A program made the translations under genes and the position numbers. The notes under the pieces are model-generated. The model ran no database searches. It saw nothing but the letters and a program-made list of their open reading frames with translations, and had not been told where the DNA came from. Below, in pieces: positions 37,617 through 48,947 of a stretch of DNA of 64,000 nucleotides (position 1 is the stretch's first letter; every line of letters starts with the position of its first letter). This DNA comes from Pyrenula massariospora (lineage: Eukaryota; Ascomycota; Eurotiomycetes; Pyrenulales; Pyrenulaceae). Location of the stretch: contig JAGFMI010000010.1 in NCBI GenBank assembly GCA_021030905.1, positions 1,302,001 through 1,366,000 of the forward strand. The letters are read 5' to 3'.

Positions 37617-39812
37617 CTATAAATGCTCATCTGCTAGCCATGTGTCGCTTGCCGGAAGTTCGTTTTCTAGCGTACTGCCATCCTCCGACGGCTGAATTTC
37701 CACTTTCTCTTTTAGAGGTTCAATAGTCCAGACTCCACATTTATTTGCAAAGTTGTGGACTGTTGGATAGCCTGCTGCTTCCACAGTCTGTACGTCCGTT
37801 TTTTCACGTATCGGTTTCGATCCGGTTTGGTAGAATCTTCCACCTTTGAACACACCATCAGGGTTTACCGCGGGGTCGGTGCAAGTCTTGTAGAGGTAGT
37901 CCATGCTTCCGCCATCATCACGACCATCCCTTCCATCCTTTTTTATCCCCACGATATCTGCGCATTGCGTAAGTAAATCTGGGGCACAGCGAAGCGGGTG
38001 GTATGTGAATCTCCAGCCAGGGTCATTCTCCTGGTCTTCATGGTGCCCTTTGCCCGCGTAGGTGAAGGCCGCATGAGATATGTTAGCTCCGTGCCCCCAC
38101 GCGCCCCTACACGCGTCTGCTACAGCATGGCTATAAGTTTCGGTTGGTGGGCTAATCGCTGCACTAGAATCCGCAGGAAGTCCGCCTGTAAAGCATTCTA
38201 TACCCTCTCTAAGGCTCGCAAACGGTGGAGCTCGTGTAGATGTATCTTCGAAGTTTGCCCCCTCAGACTCGGTCTGCTGAGCACGCAATCCATCATAATC
38301 AGGCATGTCACTTACCCACATCTTGATCGATAGCGAGCTATCATTACCGAGCTGAGCGGGTGGACCGTGTTCGTCAGGGAAGAGGTGAAACTCCATCGAA
38401 GTCTAGCTACCATTTTGAACGGCTGGAAGGAATTGAGTAAACATTAGGCTAGCGACCAATACTTGGAGATTTGTCCTGCTGCGCGGGATACATGTATCGT
38501 CTTCCACATCGTCTCGAGAAATTAGGCGTCTCTTAGGAGACCTCGAGACGGAATTTCCTTTCTCCCAGCCAGGAGGAAGTGGTGGAGCATCTGGCGCAAC
38601 ACTGACAGGTATCTTGTCAGATTGTGGAATGCCTGATAATTAACATTGTCAGCACTGAAACTCATATAATTGAATCGACGTACCTGTTGGTATGCCTCCT
38701 TTCGGAAAACCTGCTCTGATATTCACGAATTGAATCCCATTGTCACGTCTTCCATGACCCTCCCCATTATAGTCCCCCCTAAAGTAGATGATAATAGCAA
38801 GAATTCCGACGACGAACCTGCGCTACTTTGTTAGCTGAATGCACTCTAAGAACTTTTAAGCAGAGCTACGTGCTGCCCTATTTTTGACCACGCCTCCAAA
38901 ACAAAGTTACGGTTTGCCATTGGATCCTGACTACTACCTTCAAGATTCAGCCCAAAACAGATACAATTACGCATCAGACCACATGATTCAGCTACTCCGT
39001 AGGAAAGAGGGCTAGATCGACTTCGGAATTGGCTCAGAGCTTGTACAGAGTCTGTCGGTCTAGCGGTTGCTGGCGACTCTTCACTCATCGTAATTATTAC
39101 CACCTCAGGATCTGGATCTTGATCTTGGGGGTTGCCCTGATCGAAGTATTTCTCAAACTCGAGAAAGTACTGGTCCGCCCCTTTGGCTGTGCGGATATCA
39201 CCGTGGGTCCGCCTGTATTGGAGCTGTTGTTGACCTTGATGGACGATCGAATCTATTAATCGGCAGGCATAGCCGATTAACCTATCGTCGTGCAAAGAAT
39301 GCGTTCCACCTGCCGATGTTCCCTGCATTTCTGTCGACTTGCAATAATCATAAATCTTCTTCAACTCCCGTGGTGGCACTGTATCTAAAAGGAGGTAAGC
39401 TTGAATTTTTCCTTTTCTTCGAATACTTACTGTATGTCATGTTGTCAGTGGCAGACTCCCCCCCAACCGGCCTTATCTCGCTTTCTGTTGGTTGCTAGTC
39501 ATCACCACTACCCGATTGAACGACGTCCTAGCCTCCTCCTAGTTGCTCTTCAGACGAGGAAAGAGGCGAATGCTAGGGGTGACCAGACGTCCCTGTGGGA
39601 TCAGTGTCGGATCCACGTTTTGAATTTTCGGTCTTATTTTCCGAGTTGTGTAGATTTTCGAAAAGGCTGACAAGTATCGCTGCCTTGAAAAGGATTTCAG
39701 ACTTGTCCGAAAGCGAAATATAGTCATCTTTTGGCTTGCAGGTCTCGTTCTGACCGGCAGTATATCCTATGCCGATAAGAAGGACCGCAGGAACCACAAA
39801 TTTTATCTCCAT
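37617..39812 (-). CDS. Unrecognised six-exon gene encoding a probable membrane/secreted protein
   Basis: Six blocks join in phase: 39812-39584, 39484-39431, 39384-38870, 38822-38684, 38632-38463 and 38402-37617, giving 630 aa. Introns are 46-99 nt; clear CTAAC/CTAAT branches lie before 38823 and 38403. The protein starts with a signal-peptide-like MEIKFVVPAVLLIGIGYTAGQ. A polar domain (PPRELKKIYDYC..) follows, then a short hydrophobic segment (FVVGILAIIIYF) with flanking Arg, a Pro-rich linker (APPLPPGWEKG) and a C-terminal region with several Cys and Gly. I do not recognise the family. Inside the last exon a GTAAGT..CAGCAG pair could remove a further 42 nt in phase. Splitting into two genes (break near 38400) remains possible. 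Confidence 0.5.
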
Positions 39813-40014
39813 AATGTGACCCCGATAAGGGAAGAAATAGTAAATTGTGAAAACTTTCGTGCGTATCAATAATGATACCTTTGAGAGTCAAAGTAAGAAG
39901 TGGAAGCCAGTACATTTTATATTTCGAATCGTCACGATCCCAAAGTGAGTCTTCGTCTTTTCAGGCTTCATCTCAGAGTTGGACACTTGCCGCCAGAGGC
40001 CGCGCGGAAGTTTT

Positions 40015-42300
40015 CCACACACCAAAACAAGTCATCATGGCTATAAACAGGATTGTTCTTAATTGTATTTTCAAATAACATATAACTTTAAAAAGTTAAA
40101 AAATTTAAATTACAATAAATATAACATACATTTTATTTAATTTAAAGATTATATAATACAACTGAAACTAATTTAAAATCTTTATCTATATAATTTTAAT
40201 AATAAAGTTTTAAAATCATAATGAATAAAATAAAAAAATATTAAATTGTATAACCCTATTTTGTGCTTAATTTATATTGAAATTTTTATTTTTTTAAAAA
40301 TAATAGTTTATTTTTAATATCAATATTTGTGACCATGTTTACTATAAATTTTATTTTTTTAAATTTAATACATTGAAAAAAACAAAATGTAATTTCTACA
40401 AATTAAATTTAAAATAAATATTTTACAAATAAAAATTGATGTATGTATAAATCATAAATTATTTTATAAATAGTTTATTTTTTAATATTATAAATTAATA
40501 TATTTAGTGAAACACTAAACATTATTTTTTTTATTAAAATATTTAAAATTTTAAATAAATATTTTTATTTTGTTAGTAAGTCGATGCATAAATTTTAATT
40601 AAAATAAATTTAAAATAAATTTACTCACAATTATAATAACTATATAATTAAAAAAAATTTAAAAAAATACAATGAAACCTTTACCGCAAAAAAAATTTTT
40701 TATTTTGCAAATTACCATTTATTATTAAATATTAAATATTTAAAAATACAAAATATCTTGTTCACAAATATTAAATTATTTTTTATTAATAGCTTTATTT
40801 AAATATTAATTTGTAATAAATTTACAATAAAATAATAATAAATAATTTTCTCTTTACGGTTTTAAATTATAATATAAATTTAAATATTTTTAATGAAATA
40901 ATATAAAATTAATTTTTAATATTGTTATATATCGGCGCTAAAAATAATATTTTTTTTAAAATTTATTTACAACATATTCAAATTAATATTATAATTAGAA
41001 AGATTTATTAATATACTCTAATTATAATAAATTTAAAAAATAATAATATAACATATTAAGCCGCGAGTGTTTATATTTATTAATATTTTTAATTTCAATG
41101 TTAATTTATATCAACAGTAATTTTTTATAACTTTCTTTTCTTCCTTTTAAATAATATCCACACACCAAAGCAAATCATTATAGTTATAAATAGGATTATC
41201 CTTAATCATATTTTTAAATAATATATGATTTTAAAAAATTAAAAAATTCAAATTATAATAGATACAATATATATTTTATTTAATTTAAAAATTATGTAGT
41301 ACAACTAAAATCAATTTAAAATTTTTATCTATATAATTTTAATGATAAAATTTTAAAATTATAATAAATAAAATAAAAAAATATTAAATTATATAACCCT
41401 GTTTTGCGCTTAATTTATATTAAAATTTTTATTTTTTTAAAAATAATAATTTATCTTTAACATTAATATTTATAATTATATTTATTATAAATTTTATTTT
41501 TTTAAATTCAATATATTAAGAAAAGCGAAATATAATTTTTACAAATTAAATTTAAAATAAACATTTTACAAATAAAGATTAATATATATACAAATTATAA
41601 ATTATTTTATAAATAGTTTATTCTTTAATATTATGAATTAATATATTTAATGAAACACTAAATACTATTTTTTTTATTAAAATATTTAAAACTTTAAATA
41701 AATATTTTTATTTTATTGGTAAATTGGTGTATAAGTCTTAATTAAAATAAATTTAAAATAAATTTACTCACAATCATAGTGATTATATAATTAAAAAAAA
41801 TTTAAAAAAATACAGTGGAACCTTTACCACAAAAAAAATTTTCTACTCCGCAAATTGCCATTTATTGTTAAACATTAAATATTTAAAAATATAAAATATC
41901 TTGTTCACAAATATTAAATTATTTTTTATTAATAACTTTATCTAAATATTAATCTGTAATAAATTTACAATAAAATAACAATAAATAATTTTCTCTTTGC
42001 GGCTTTAAACTACAATGTAAATTTAAATATTTTTAATAAAACAGCATAAAATTAATCTTTAATATTACTATATACCGACACTGAAAGCAATATCTTTTTT
42101 AAAATCTATTTACAGTATATCCAAATCAATATTATAACTAGAAAAGTTTATCAGCACATTCTAACTACAACAAATTTAAAAAATAATAATATAATATATT
42201 AAGCCGCGAGTGTTCACACTTATTAATACTTTTAACTTCAATATCGATTTATATCAATAGTAGTTCTTCACAACTTTTTTTTCTTCCTTTTGAATAATAT
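40015..42300. repeat. AT-rich RIP-mutated tandem duplication, two units of 1,143 bp
   Basis: Unit 1 is about 40015-41157 and unit 2 about 41158-42300. The spacing is a constant 1,143 bp at both ends: CCACACACC at 40015 and 41158, and CCGCGAGTGT at 41061 and 42204. In every stretch I compared the units differ only by transitions (C/T and G/A) without length change, and both are extremely AT-rich. That is the pattern left by repeat-induced point mutation acting separately on two copies. No reading frame survives, and the original element cannot be named. GC-rich single-copy DNA resumes on both sides within a few tens of bases. Confidence 0.9.
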
Positions 42301-42342
42301 ATTCACCCAAGGCCGTCTTACCGTAGACGATACTCAAATGCG

Positions 42343-43344
42343 ATGAAGTTATCGGCGGCTGTTCTAGCAATGTCTTGTACATCGTGCGTCTCACAATATG
42401 CTCCTTTTACTCTCGGGGTTGATCCGTCATGTTTGCAAGACCCTCAAAAGAGATTCAACTTTTTTGCTGGTCTATCATCGGCAAGAGAATTGGCAAGAGC
42501 CACATTGAGCATGTTGGAGCATCCAAACGATCGTTATAATAGTCTTCTCTTTCAGATAATCTTCAAAGATGGTCCGAATTCTTTTCTCGGAGAGTCCGTT
42601 ATCAGCCGCCTTAAAGAAATTTCTATAGCATTAGTGGACGCGGAGCTAGTTTCAGAGGCAGACCCTAGAGCGTACCTGGCTGAAACTTATCGCTATTATT
42701 GCGATAACGACAGTTTGGATGGATATTCAAGTAGATGGAGGCTTCGTTCGGACCCATTGAACCCGCCAACAGGTTACATTCCTCAAAGAGAGCGACAGGC
42801 ATTCTCTGACAAAATAAGTGGTCCATATCAGGAATGGATAGACTCTCAAAATGATGTCGTTATGAGCCCTGGAGGTGGATGCCAGGAGCCAGGTGTCGTG
42901 GCCATGACGTATTACCCCAATCCCTTTAGGACCATCCATTCCCATCTCAATCCACGAAGAATCTTAGCCACAGCAACCATCTGCGACATCACACTTGGTT
43001 CCCATCATTTCCCATCTCTGGACACCGCTTCCCTAGCGCACGGTCTAGGCAGCCTTAGCATCAGTCAGCTAAATTACTTACCTGGATTTATTTTTCTCCA
43101 TGAATTTTGCCATTTCCCTCCGTGGAGACTTGTGGACCTCGAATCTCCTCACAAACCCGGAGAGCGAGCCTATCAATGGGACGACATAACAGCCATTGGA
43201 GACACCACAAAGTCGCTTCAAATTGTAAATAACGTTGTGTTCTACGCCTCACTGGCGCTGCTGAAAGACCTCGGCTGGCGGTTGATTGAGGATCCAGTCG
43301 CCCTACACACCGGGAGATTATATCGACACAGACGTTACCAATAA
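42343..43344 (+). CDS. M35-like (aspzincin) secreted zinc protease, intronless
   Basis: A single-exon protein of 333 aa. A signal peptide is likely (MKLSAAVLAMSCTSCVSQYA). The zinc motif is LHEFCH (His253, Glu254, His257), and an Asp-rich segment downstream (WDDITAIGD) sits where aspzincins carry the third ligand. NNVVFYASLALLKDLGW closes the domain as in fungal lysine-specific metallo-endopeptidase-like proteins. It begins 43 bp after the RIP-mutated repeat. A paralogue with at least four introns lies at the right edge of the window; shared landmarks include YCDND, the SRW/GYIP block, YQEW and TICD. Many such proteins are secreted and may process extracellular proteins. Activity is likely but unproven; no partner gene is seen. 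Confidence 0.8.
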   Translation: MKLSAAVLAMSCTSCVSQYAPFTLGVDPSCLQDPQKRFNFFAGLSSARELARATLSMLEHPNDRYNSLLFQIIFKDGPNSFLGESVISRLKEISIALVDAELVSEADPRAYLAETYRYYCDNDSLDGYSSRWRLRSDPLNPPTGYIPQRERQAFSDKISGPYQEWIDSQNDVVMSPGGGCQEPGVVAMTYYPNPFRTIHSHLNPRRILATATICDITLGSHHFPSLDTASLAHGLGSLSISQLNYLPGFIFLHEFCHFPPWRLVDLESPHKPGERAYQWDDITAIGDTTKSLQIVNNVVFYASLALLKDLGWRLIEDPVALHTGRLYRHRRYQ

Positions 43345-43905
43345 ATCTACGCAGCGAACCCAATAGGAAGTTCCTCCGCAAAATCTGCTTGAGCAGGATC
43401 GAGCCGGACTGCTGTCATTTAAGCTTCCATCTCTAAAGAGCTGCTAATATTATCACGCTGGCGGAGTGTTTTAAGGTCGATCTCTATTAAAAATCAAAGG
43501 AGCAAAATTTCTTATACTATTATAGAATATGAAACAAATAAGTAGGCGGTGTAGTCATAATGAATATTGTATAACTTTGTTCAGTTTTACAGTATGAATA
43601 AATCTCTCAGCTTTAAAGTACCTTGTACAGTTGCTGAATCCGACGTTGCTGATACTTGGCTGAATACAGAGAGTACTATCAAGGCTAGGTGGCGCTCACG
43701 TCGAGGAAGAGCTCTGAAAATTGACGGAGGAAAGTCTGACTAAAACGATCTGGTCCTCGAAATAATTGACTTTAAAACCTCGCCACGCTGCCACCTACGC
43801 CGTCGATGGCGGTATGAATTGTATTCACAGATTTGGCGCTGATATATTCTCTGTGCATCACTTCTTTACATCAAAGTAAATCTTTCCGAACCTTATTCCT
43901 CTCAT
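43345..43905. other. Intergenic, no supported gene
   Basis: A 0.56-kb convergent spacer; nothing recognised. Confidence 0.5.
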
Positions 43906-44605
43906 TTAGACTGCCTCCGCAGTCAACCGCGGGCCAGAACCGACAGTCTCTCCAGTCCCAATGTTCCGGAACGTTGCCGCGTTCTCGGGTTTTCCGGCAG
44001 TTTCCGTAAGTGGCACTTTCTCCCAGCCGCCTGGAAGACGTCCTGGACGCGGGTCGTCGGTCTTGTATTTCCCGGTAAAAGTGTCGAGAAGCTCCGGCTC
44101 GGCCCAGCTCTGACGATTGCGCTCAACCTGAAGCTGGTAAGGTGGCGACACCAGCCCAAGATATGCCTCGCCATTCATAGTACCTTGAATGAAAGCGGGG
44201 CCGATAATGATATAGCAGCCGGGACGTTGTGGATGTGGATGACAGAGTATGGGTTGAGCGCAGCTGAGAAAGGAGCAGAGGTCTTCCGGAGCAGCGATAA
44301 GGCTTTTCGTCATGCTGAAGTACTGGCTGTTCGTCAAGAGGAAGCATCATCCGTCCATAACAAGTAGCAGGATCAAACGAAATTCTTCCGGTAGTGTGGT
44401 GGACTTTTCTCCAGCTGATGATCAAGTCGGCGCGAGCATATTCATTCATTGTGAATGAGTTGGAAATGCAAATATGCGATAGACGTCCTTGCAAGGACCA
44501 GATGTCAAGGTCGAGACAAAGTCTTGCTGCAGCTTTTTCATTTTGACCCTCGGGTGCTCTTTCCGAACTACATGTCTCTATAAATTGTGCATGACTGTTA
44601 GCCAT
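43906..44605 (-). pseudogene. HET-protein C-terminal remnant
   Basis: Two overlapping frames (44605-44123 and 44337-43906) must be read in succession to recover a sequence like the C-terminus of heterokaryon-incompatibility proteins. It reads NSQYFSMTKSLIAAPED, then a CAQPILC stretch, then GPAFIQGTMNGEA, which corresponds to the usual VGEAYVHGIMDGEA element. No HET domain is present upstream, and no acceptable splice pair joins the two frames. I therefore read it as a relic, though a short real gene using one frame cannot be ruled out. Confidence 0.45.
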
Positions 44606-45257
44606 TTAAAGCTGTCATCTGGTCGCTCCTCTCCGACTTGTTGGATAGTAGCGACTCTCACACCACGAGCTATCAACACAGCCCCCACTTTGCTGATGTA
44701 TTTCCACACAATAACTTTCTCCCCTGCTATCCTTTCGTACCGTGGTGAATTTTATCTTGCATTAATTCCTTCTGGTGATGTTTGCTTTGTTCCAAGCCAT
44801 AGTCACTTGTCATCTGCATAACACGAGCCGTCGTGCTTTCTGTTCTATCCATGCTTGACATGCTGAATCTTGAGCCTGGTCACGGAGGGGAAATCTTTGA
44901 TCTCTTGCTCAATTCTCCTAGATTCGACCTGCTCCGAAGTCTAGCCGCAAGTCTATCAGCACCAGACTAGAGTACGATAGAGATTGTGAATCATTCCGCA
45001 AAAACGCCTTCGCCTAGGCTAGCAAGCTTCCATGTCCACCGGCTTGGGCCCACGGGTATGTATGATCTGAGACTTCATGAGAATCTATGAGTGTAAAGTT
45101 TCGAGCAGGGAAAGTCTCACATGATGTTCGCGCGGGTATCATAGCCCGATAACTCAGCGCAGGGCACGAGGGAGATGGCTCTAATCGTGAGATGAGGTTT
45201 GGCCGCAGCTTGCCCTGAGTCACGGAGCTTTGGTATGGATGGAGAATTTGAGTTCGC
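44606..45257. other. Intergenic, no supported gene
   Basis: A 0.65-kb spacer; only short frames. Confidence 0.5.
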
Positions 45258-46281
45258 TTAGCCGCCGTAGGTGTCTAGATAGCATCGATACAGCTCAGGA
45301 CAGCTAAAACTGTTAGCGATCTGTCTTTCACGTTTATTGAAGTACTTACTGTACGGGCTCTCTCCCCAATATAATGTGCCACAGGAATTCGAATATTCTG
45401 CCGCTTGTATCATCATCCAAATCTGTTTCCAGAAGCCATCGCCTATATCTAACAAAATCCTCCTTGCTTCTCTTTCTAATTTGCTCGCGCGAGGCTGCAA
45501 ATTGCGAGCAGCATGCTGCCGCAATTGTTTTTGGTATTTCAGTCTCGTTGCCAAAGAAGACCTTCCAGACTTCTTCCATGTGTGCCTCCTGCTCTTTCTC
45601 AGGTGGGTCGCGGAATGGTTGGACCTCATCAGGACAGCCAGGAACCCAATTGCACCGCAAATTAGCATAGCCTTCCTTGCGGACGTACTCAAGGCGTAAC
45701 TCTTTGAGCGACTTCACATTGTTATATCCTGGCCTGTCTGTATGCCATGCTGTAGGGTATCCATCAAGGTGGGAGTGAACAAAGGCGACAATTGACGGGA
45801 GCCTCTCATAGAAATCGATGATGAAGGTTAGGTACGCCATGGCCTCTTTTCCTTTGTTCTTCGGCACACGATTGTAGGCATGAGGATCCTCCACATGGTA
45901 TATCACATGCAGCCAACTATATATCGTCGGTCAGAGTCTGCGCAAGTGCTTATCGACTGACGTGAACCCTTACTTAGGAAGCTGTTCTTCAACCCAGTTG
46001 GCATTTTCAGACTCTAATACGGCGATCACGACGACCTTGTCTGTCGTCTCTGGCCATTCCGCAGCCGGATACTCAGCGCTGAAGGGTGTCAATGTTTCGA
46101 CTTGCTCTAGGTCCGATGCTGTGTAAGCAGACTCGGGTGTTGTGGTGATTGAAGTATTGAAGAAACGAAATTTTTGATTGAGTGGTCCGCTTGCTGGCCA
46201 ATACCAATGCGAGACAAATGCAAAGAACAATACACAGAGTCCAAGAAGAACATAGAATCTACAAGCAAAAACTAAATTCAT
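45258..46281 (-). CDS. DUF3431 type II membrane protein
   Basis: Exons 46281-45974, 45916-45350 and 45303-45258 join in phase to 306 aa; introns are 57 and 46 nt, both with GTAAG donors. An N-terminal signal anchor (FYVLLGLCVLFFAFVSHWYW) precedes a lumenal stem. The DUF3431 core follows: YHVEDPHAYNRVPKNKG, EAMAYLTFIIDFYERLP, FVHSHLDGYPTAWH, GYANLRCNW and CCSQFAASREQI. The protein ends CPELYRCYLDTYGG as in the family. DUF3431 proteins are common in ascomycetes and resemble Golgi glycosyltransferase-like enzymes, but no activity is established. An alternative upstream ATG (MINRRWLFKK) would need a 25-nt intron, so I keep the start at 46281. Confidence 0.85.
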
Positions 46282-47044
46282 ACTTCTTGAAAAGCCAGCG
46301 GCGATTGATCATGCCGTTGTGGTAGTAAATGATGGTAAGGGGAGACATATTGCAGGAAATCGAAAATTACAGTGATGGCAATGCACGTACCAGAGAGTTT
46401 GGGAGCCTTGTGGCAACTGCTGTGCCGCAATCCCCCTGCACATGCGAAGCAAGGCTTTGAGAAGCGACATTGGCCCAGACATGATCATCGACCAATGGAC
46501 GACGCGAAGGATGTGATGAGACGCGTAGCCGAAGATGAGCCGACCCGCTTGGCGACCAGGCTCGCGCGGTAAACGGCTGGGTATCAGAAAGTCAGCCCGC
46601 ATCCCCTTGTTAATCGGCGCCGGCCCAGGGAAGAGATGAAATACACCATGAACTTTAATACCCAGCCTTGACTCTGGGCTGGATCTTCTTCGCTGTCGAT
46701 ACTTTAGGGTGGCACTTTCGATCTGGAGAGCTTTAAAGCAACCCCTTCAAATGCAAGTCCTCAGTGTTGAGGCTATCTCAACGTCGAGCCGCACGAAAAA
46801 CAGAGGCATTAACATCCCTTTAGGAGCTGAGACACGTTGACTGGAAATCCTTATGGTAAAGGCTAGGCTCGGACACACCTCCTTCATGATGAACCCCTGC
46901 TCGGTTCCAATCTCGTGCAGCCTTGCGCACGGCACAGCCCATTGTTAAGGGCTGAGTCTTTGTACGGGGGGAACAAGGGTCTAATGTAGCACTATTTGCG
47001 GTAACATCTTTGCTCTTCTCTTCTTGTTGTGCTCGGGTTATACC
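46282..47044. other. Divergent intergenic region
   Basis: 0.76 kb between the divergent DUF3431 and pepsin-fold genes. It must hold both promoters; no motif was recognised. Confidence 0.45.
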
Positions 47045-48947
47045 ATGGCGAATGTTCACATTCAGAATGTCGTATTTGCACTGTGTATATTTTTTTTAGC
47101 CATTGCTACTTCTCAGTCTTGTGACTCAAATCTTCACACGCCCCTGTCCATTCCGATCCGCAACGTTTCGATACAGAGCCCTGTCTTACGAAGAGGGATC
47201 CCCGGATCGATTGGAACTCCACCTCAGCCCATTGCCTTTCAAATCCAAGCGTACACTCATGCGACTTTCTACTAGCTGCAGGACTGACTATGAGTAGGCT
47301 TGCGAACAACGTTTTCATCTACGACAGTAACGGTGTTTGCGACCAAAAATCCACATCGGTCCAATGCTTGGGCAGGGACGGCGGCGCGTTCGAGGAAAAT
47401 GATTCCTCGTCCTGGACCCTGTTGGACCTTCAAAAAGACGACGAGATCAAAGAAGACCCCTCTGTCTTAAATGTTACTACCGATATCTTTGGATCTGACA
47501 CCCTAGCCCTCGAGCCGTCAATCAAGCTTCCGAACTTCAACTTCCATCTGCCTCGCTCACGATCAAACGAGTATTTGGAGATGTGCACGTTGGGCTTGGG
47601 ACATGACTCAACCCTCCTCACTGAGATGAAGAATACCAAACAAATTTACTCTAGATCATGGTCTTTATATCAAGGTCTTACTTGTGAAGATCCGGCTCAC
47701 CAGCTGGACGGAAATCTAGTCTTGGGTGGAATGGACCAAGCCAAGATCAAGGGCGAGAACTACACTACCTCATTAGCAGGCACAGATAGCAACTGCCCGA
47801 CAAGATTCCTGGTTACTGTGACAGACATAGTCATGGAAAGTACTGATCAGGGCTCTATCAGCATTATCGGACCTTCGCGTGGCTCCGCTCTCCAAATGTG
47901 CATCTCGCCAGGCTATCGACTCATTACGCTTCCTTACGAGATAGCCTCGAATTTCTACAACAATTTCAGCAGTACGTGGGATGATGATAGCCAGCGCTCT
48001 TACGGTCTTAACCTGTTCGGCTTCGATTTTAATCGCAGCGATGCGTCAGTAACTGATTTCCTACTTGCGACCGAAGTTGCTTATGATACACTAGGTACAC
48101 CGGAAGCCTCACTTTCACGTTATCAAATGGCTTAGAGGTCCAGATCCCAAACGATCAGCTTGTTGTCCCAGACATCTCCATCGCCTCCGACGGGAGCACG
48201 GTTTTTGACCCAAGTGTTCGTGAAGTCATGATAAATAGTCTCCAGCAGATCAATTCCAATGACATGCCTCTCCTTGGCCACACTTTCCTCAGTCAAGTAT
48301 ACCTCAACGTCAACTACGACCTGAACTTCTTCTCTCTCTGGTCCGCCAAAGCAACTGGGGAAGAAGATCTCGTTGCTATAAGCGCAGACGGTACCCTCGG
48401 CTGCGGGAAAGGCCAAGCACCAAAAGCAGGAAACATCACGTCACCTTCGGGCCAGAACAGCTCAAATCATGGCGACAGCCATACCAAAAATCCATCAGGG
48501 ATGTCACCTGGTGAAAAAGCTGGCATCGTACTCGGCACCCTCTGCGCCTTCGCCTTCCTCATCGCCGCCTTCTTTATCGTCCGCTGCTATAGACGCCGCC
48601 ACGGCATTCTCCGCTACTCCCAGCCCCGTGAGAATCCTTCGCCTTCGCCTCCGCCTCTAGCGCTAGCTCTTAATGACGCGCCAATATCGGGCCAGATGGC
48701 GACGAGCAAAGTGTCGTACACTAAGGCCGAGCTGCCCGCCGATAGCTACACGGATTCTAGATCTACATTCTGGCGGGGCAGTAATACAGATAGTGGCAGT
48801 AGGAGCGGAGGAGGGCACCGCAGCACGACAGAGTCGGACAGCACGAATGCGTCCACGAGTCTATTGGAGATGCGAGATTTACCGACTGGGGGTAAGCCGG
48901 CGCCGATTGCGGAGTTACCGGCCGAAGATCGGTCGGCCCGGTCATAG
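47045..48947 (+). CDS. Pepsin-fold (A1-like) membrane protein without catalytic motifs
   Basis: Exons 47045-47250, 47298-48044 and 48095-48947 join in phase to 601 aa. Introns are 47 and 50 nt; the second donor is GTCAGT and restores YTGSLTFTLSNGLEVQIP. A signal peptide (VVFALCIFFLAIATSQS) is followed by an aspartic-protease-like ectodomain (GTPPQPIAFQIQ, NLVLGGMD, IPNDQLVVPD). After a linker come a membrane segment (GIVLGTLCAFAFLIAAFFIV), basic RCYRRRH and a Ser-rich cytoplasmic tail. Neither DTG/DSG catalytic triplet is present: the first position reads NNVFIYDSNG and the second DGSTVFDPS. It is therefore likely a binding or sensor protein rather than a protease. Similar inactive A1-fold receptors are frequent in ascomycetes. 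Confidence 0.8.

Noticed and set aside
40080-42300. AT-rich island as mitochondrial DNA, centromere or replication origin
   Set aside because: The exact two-copy structure with transition-only differences is explained by RIP. No mitochondrial gene or origin motif was found.
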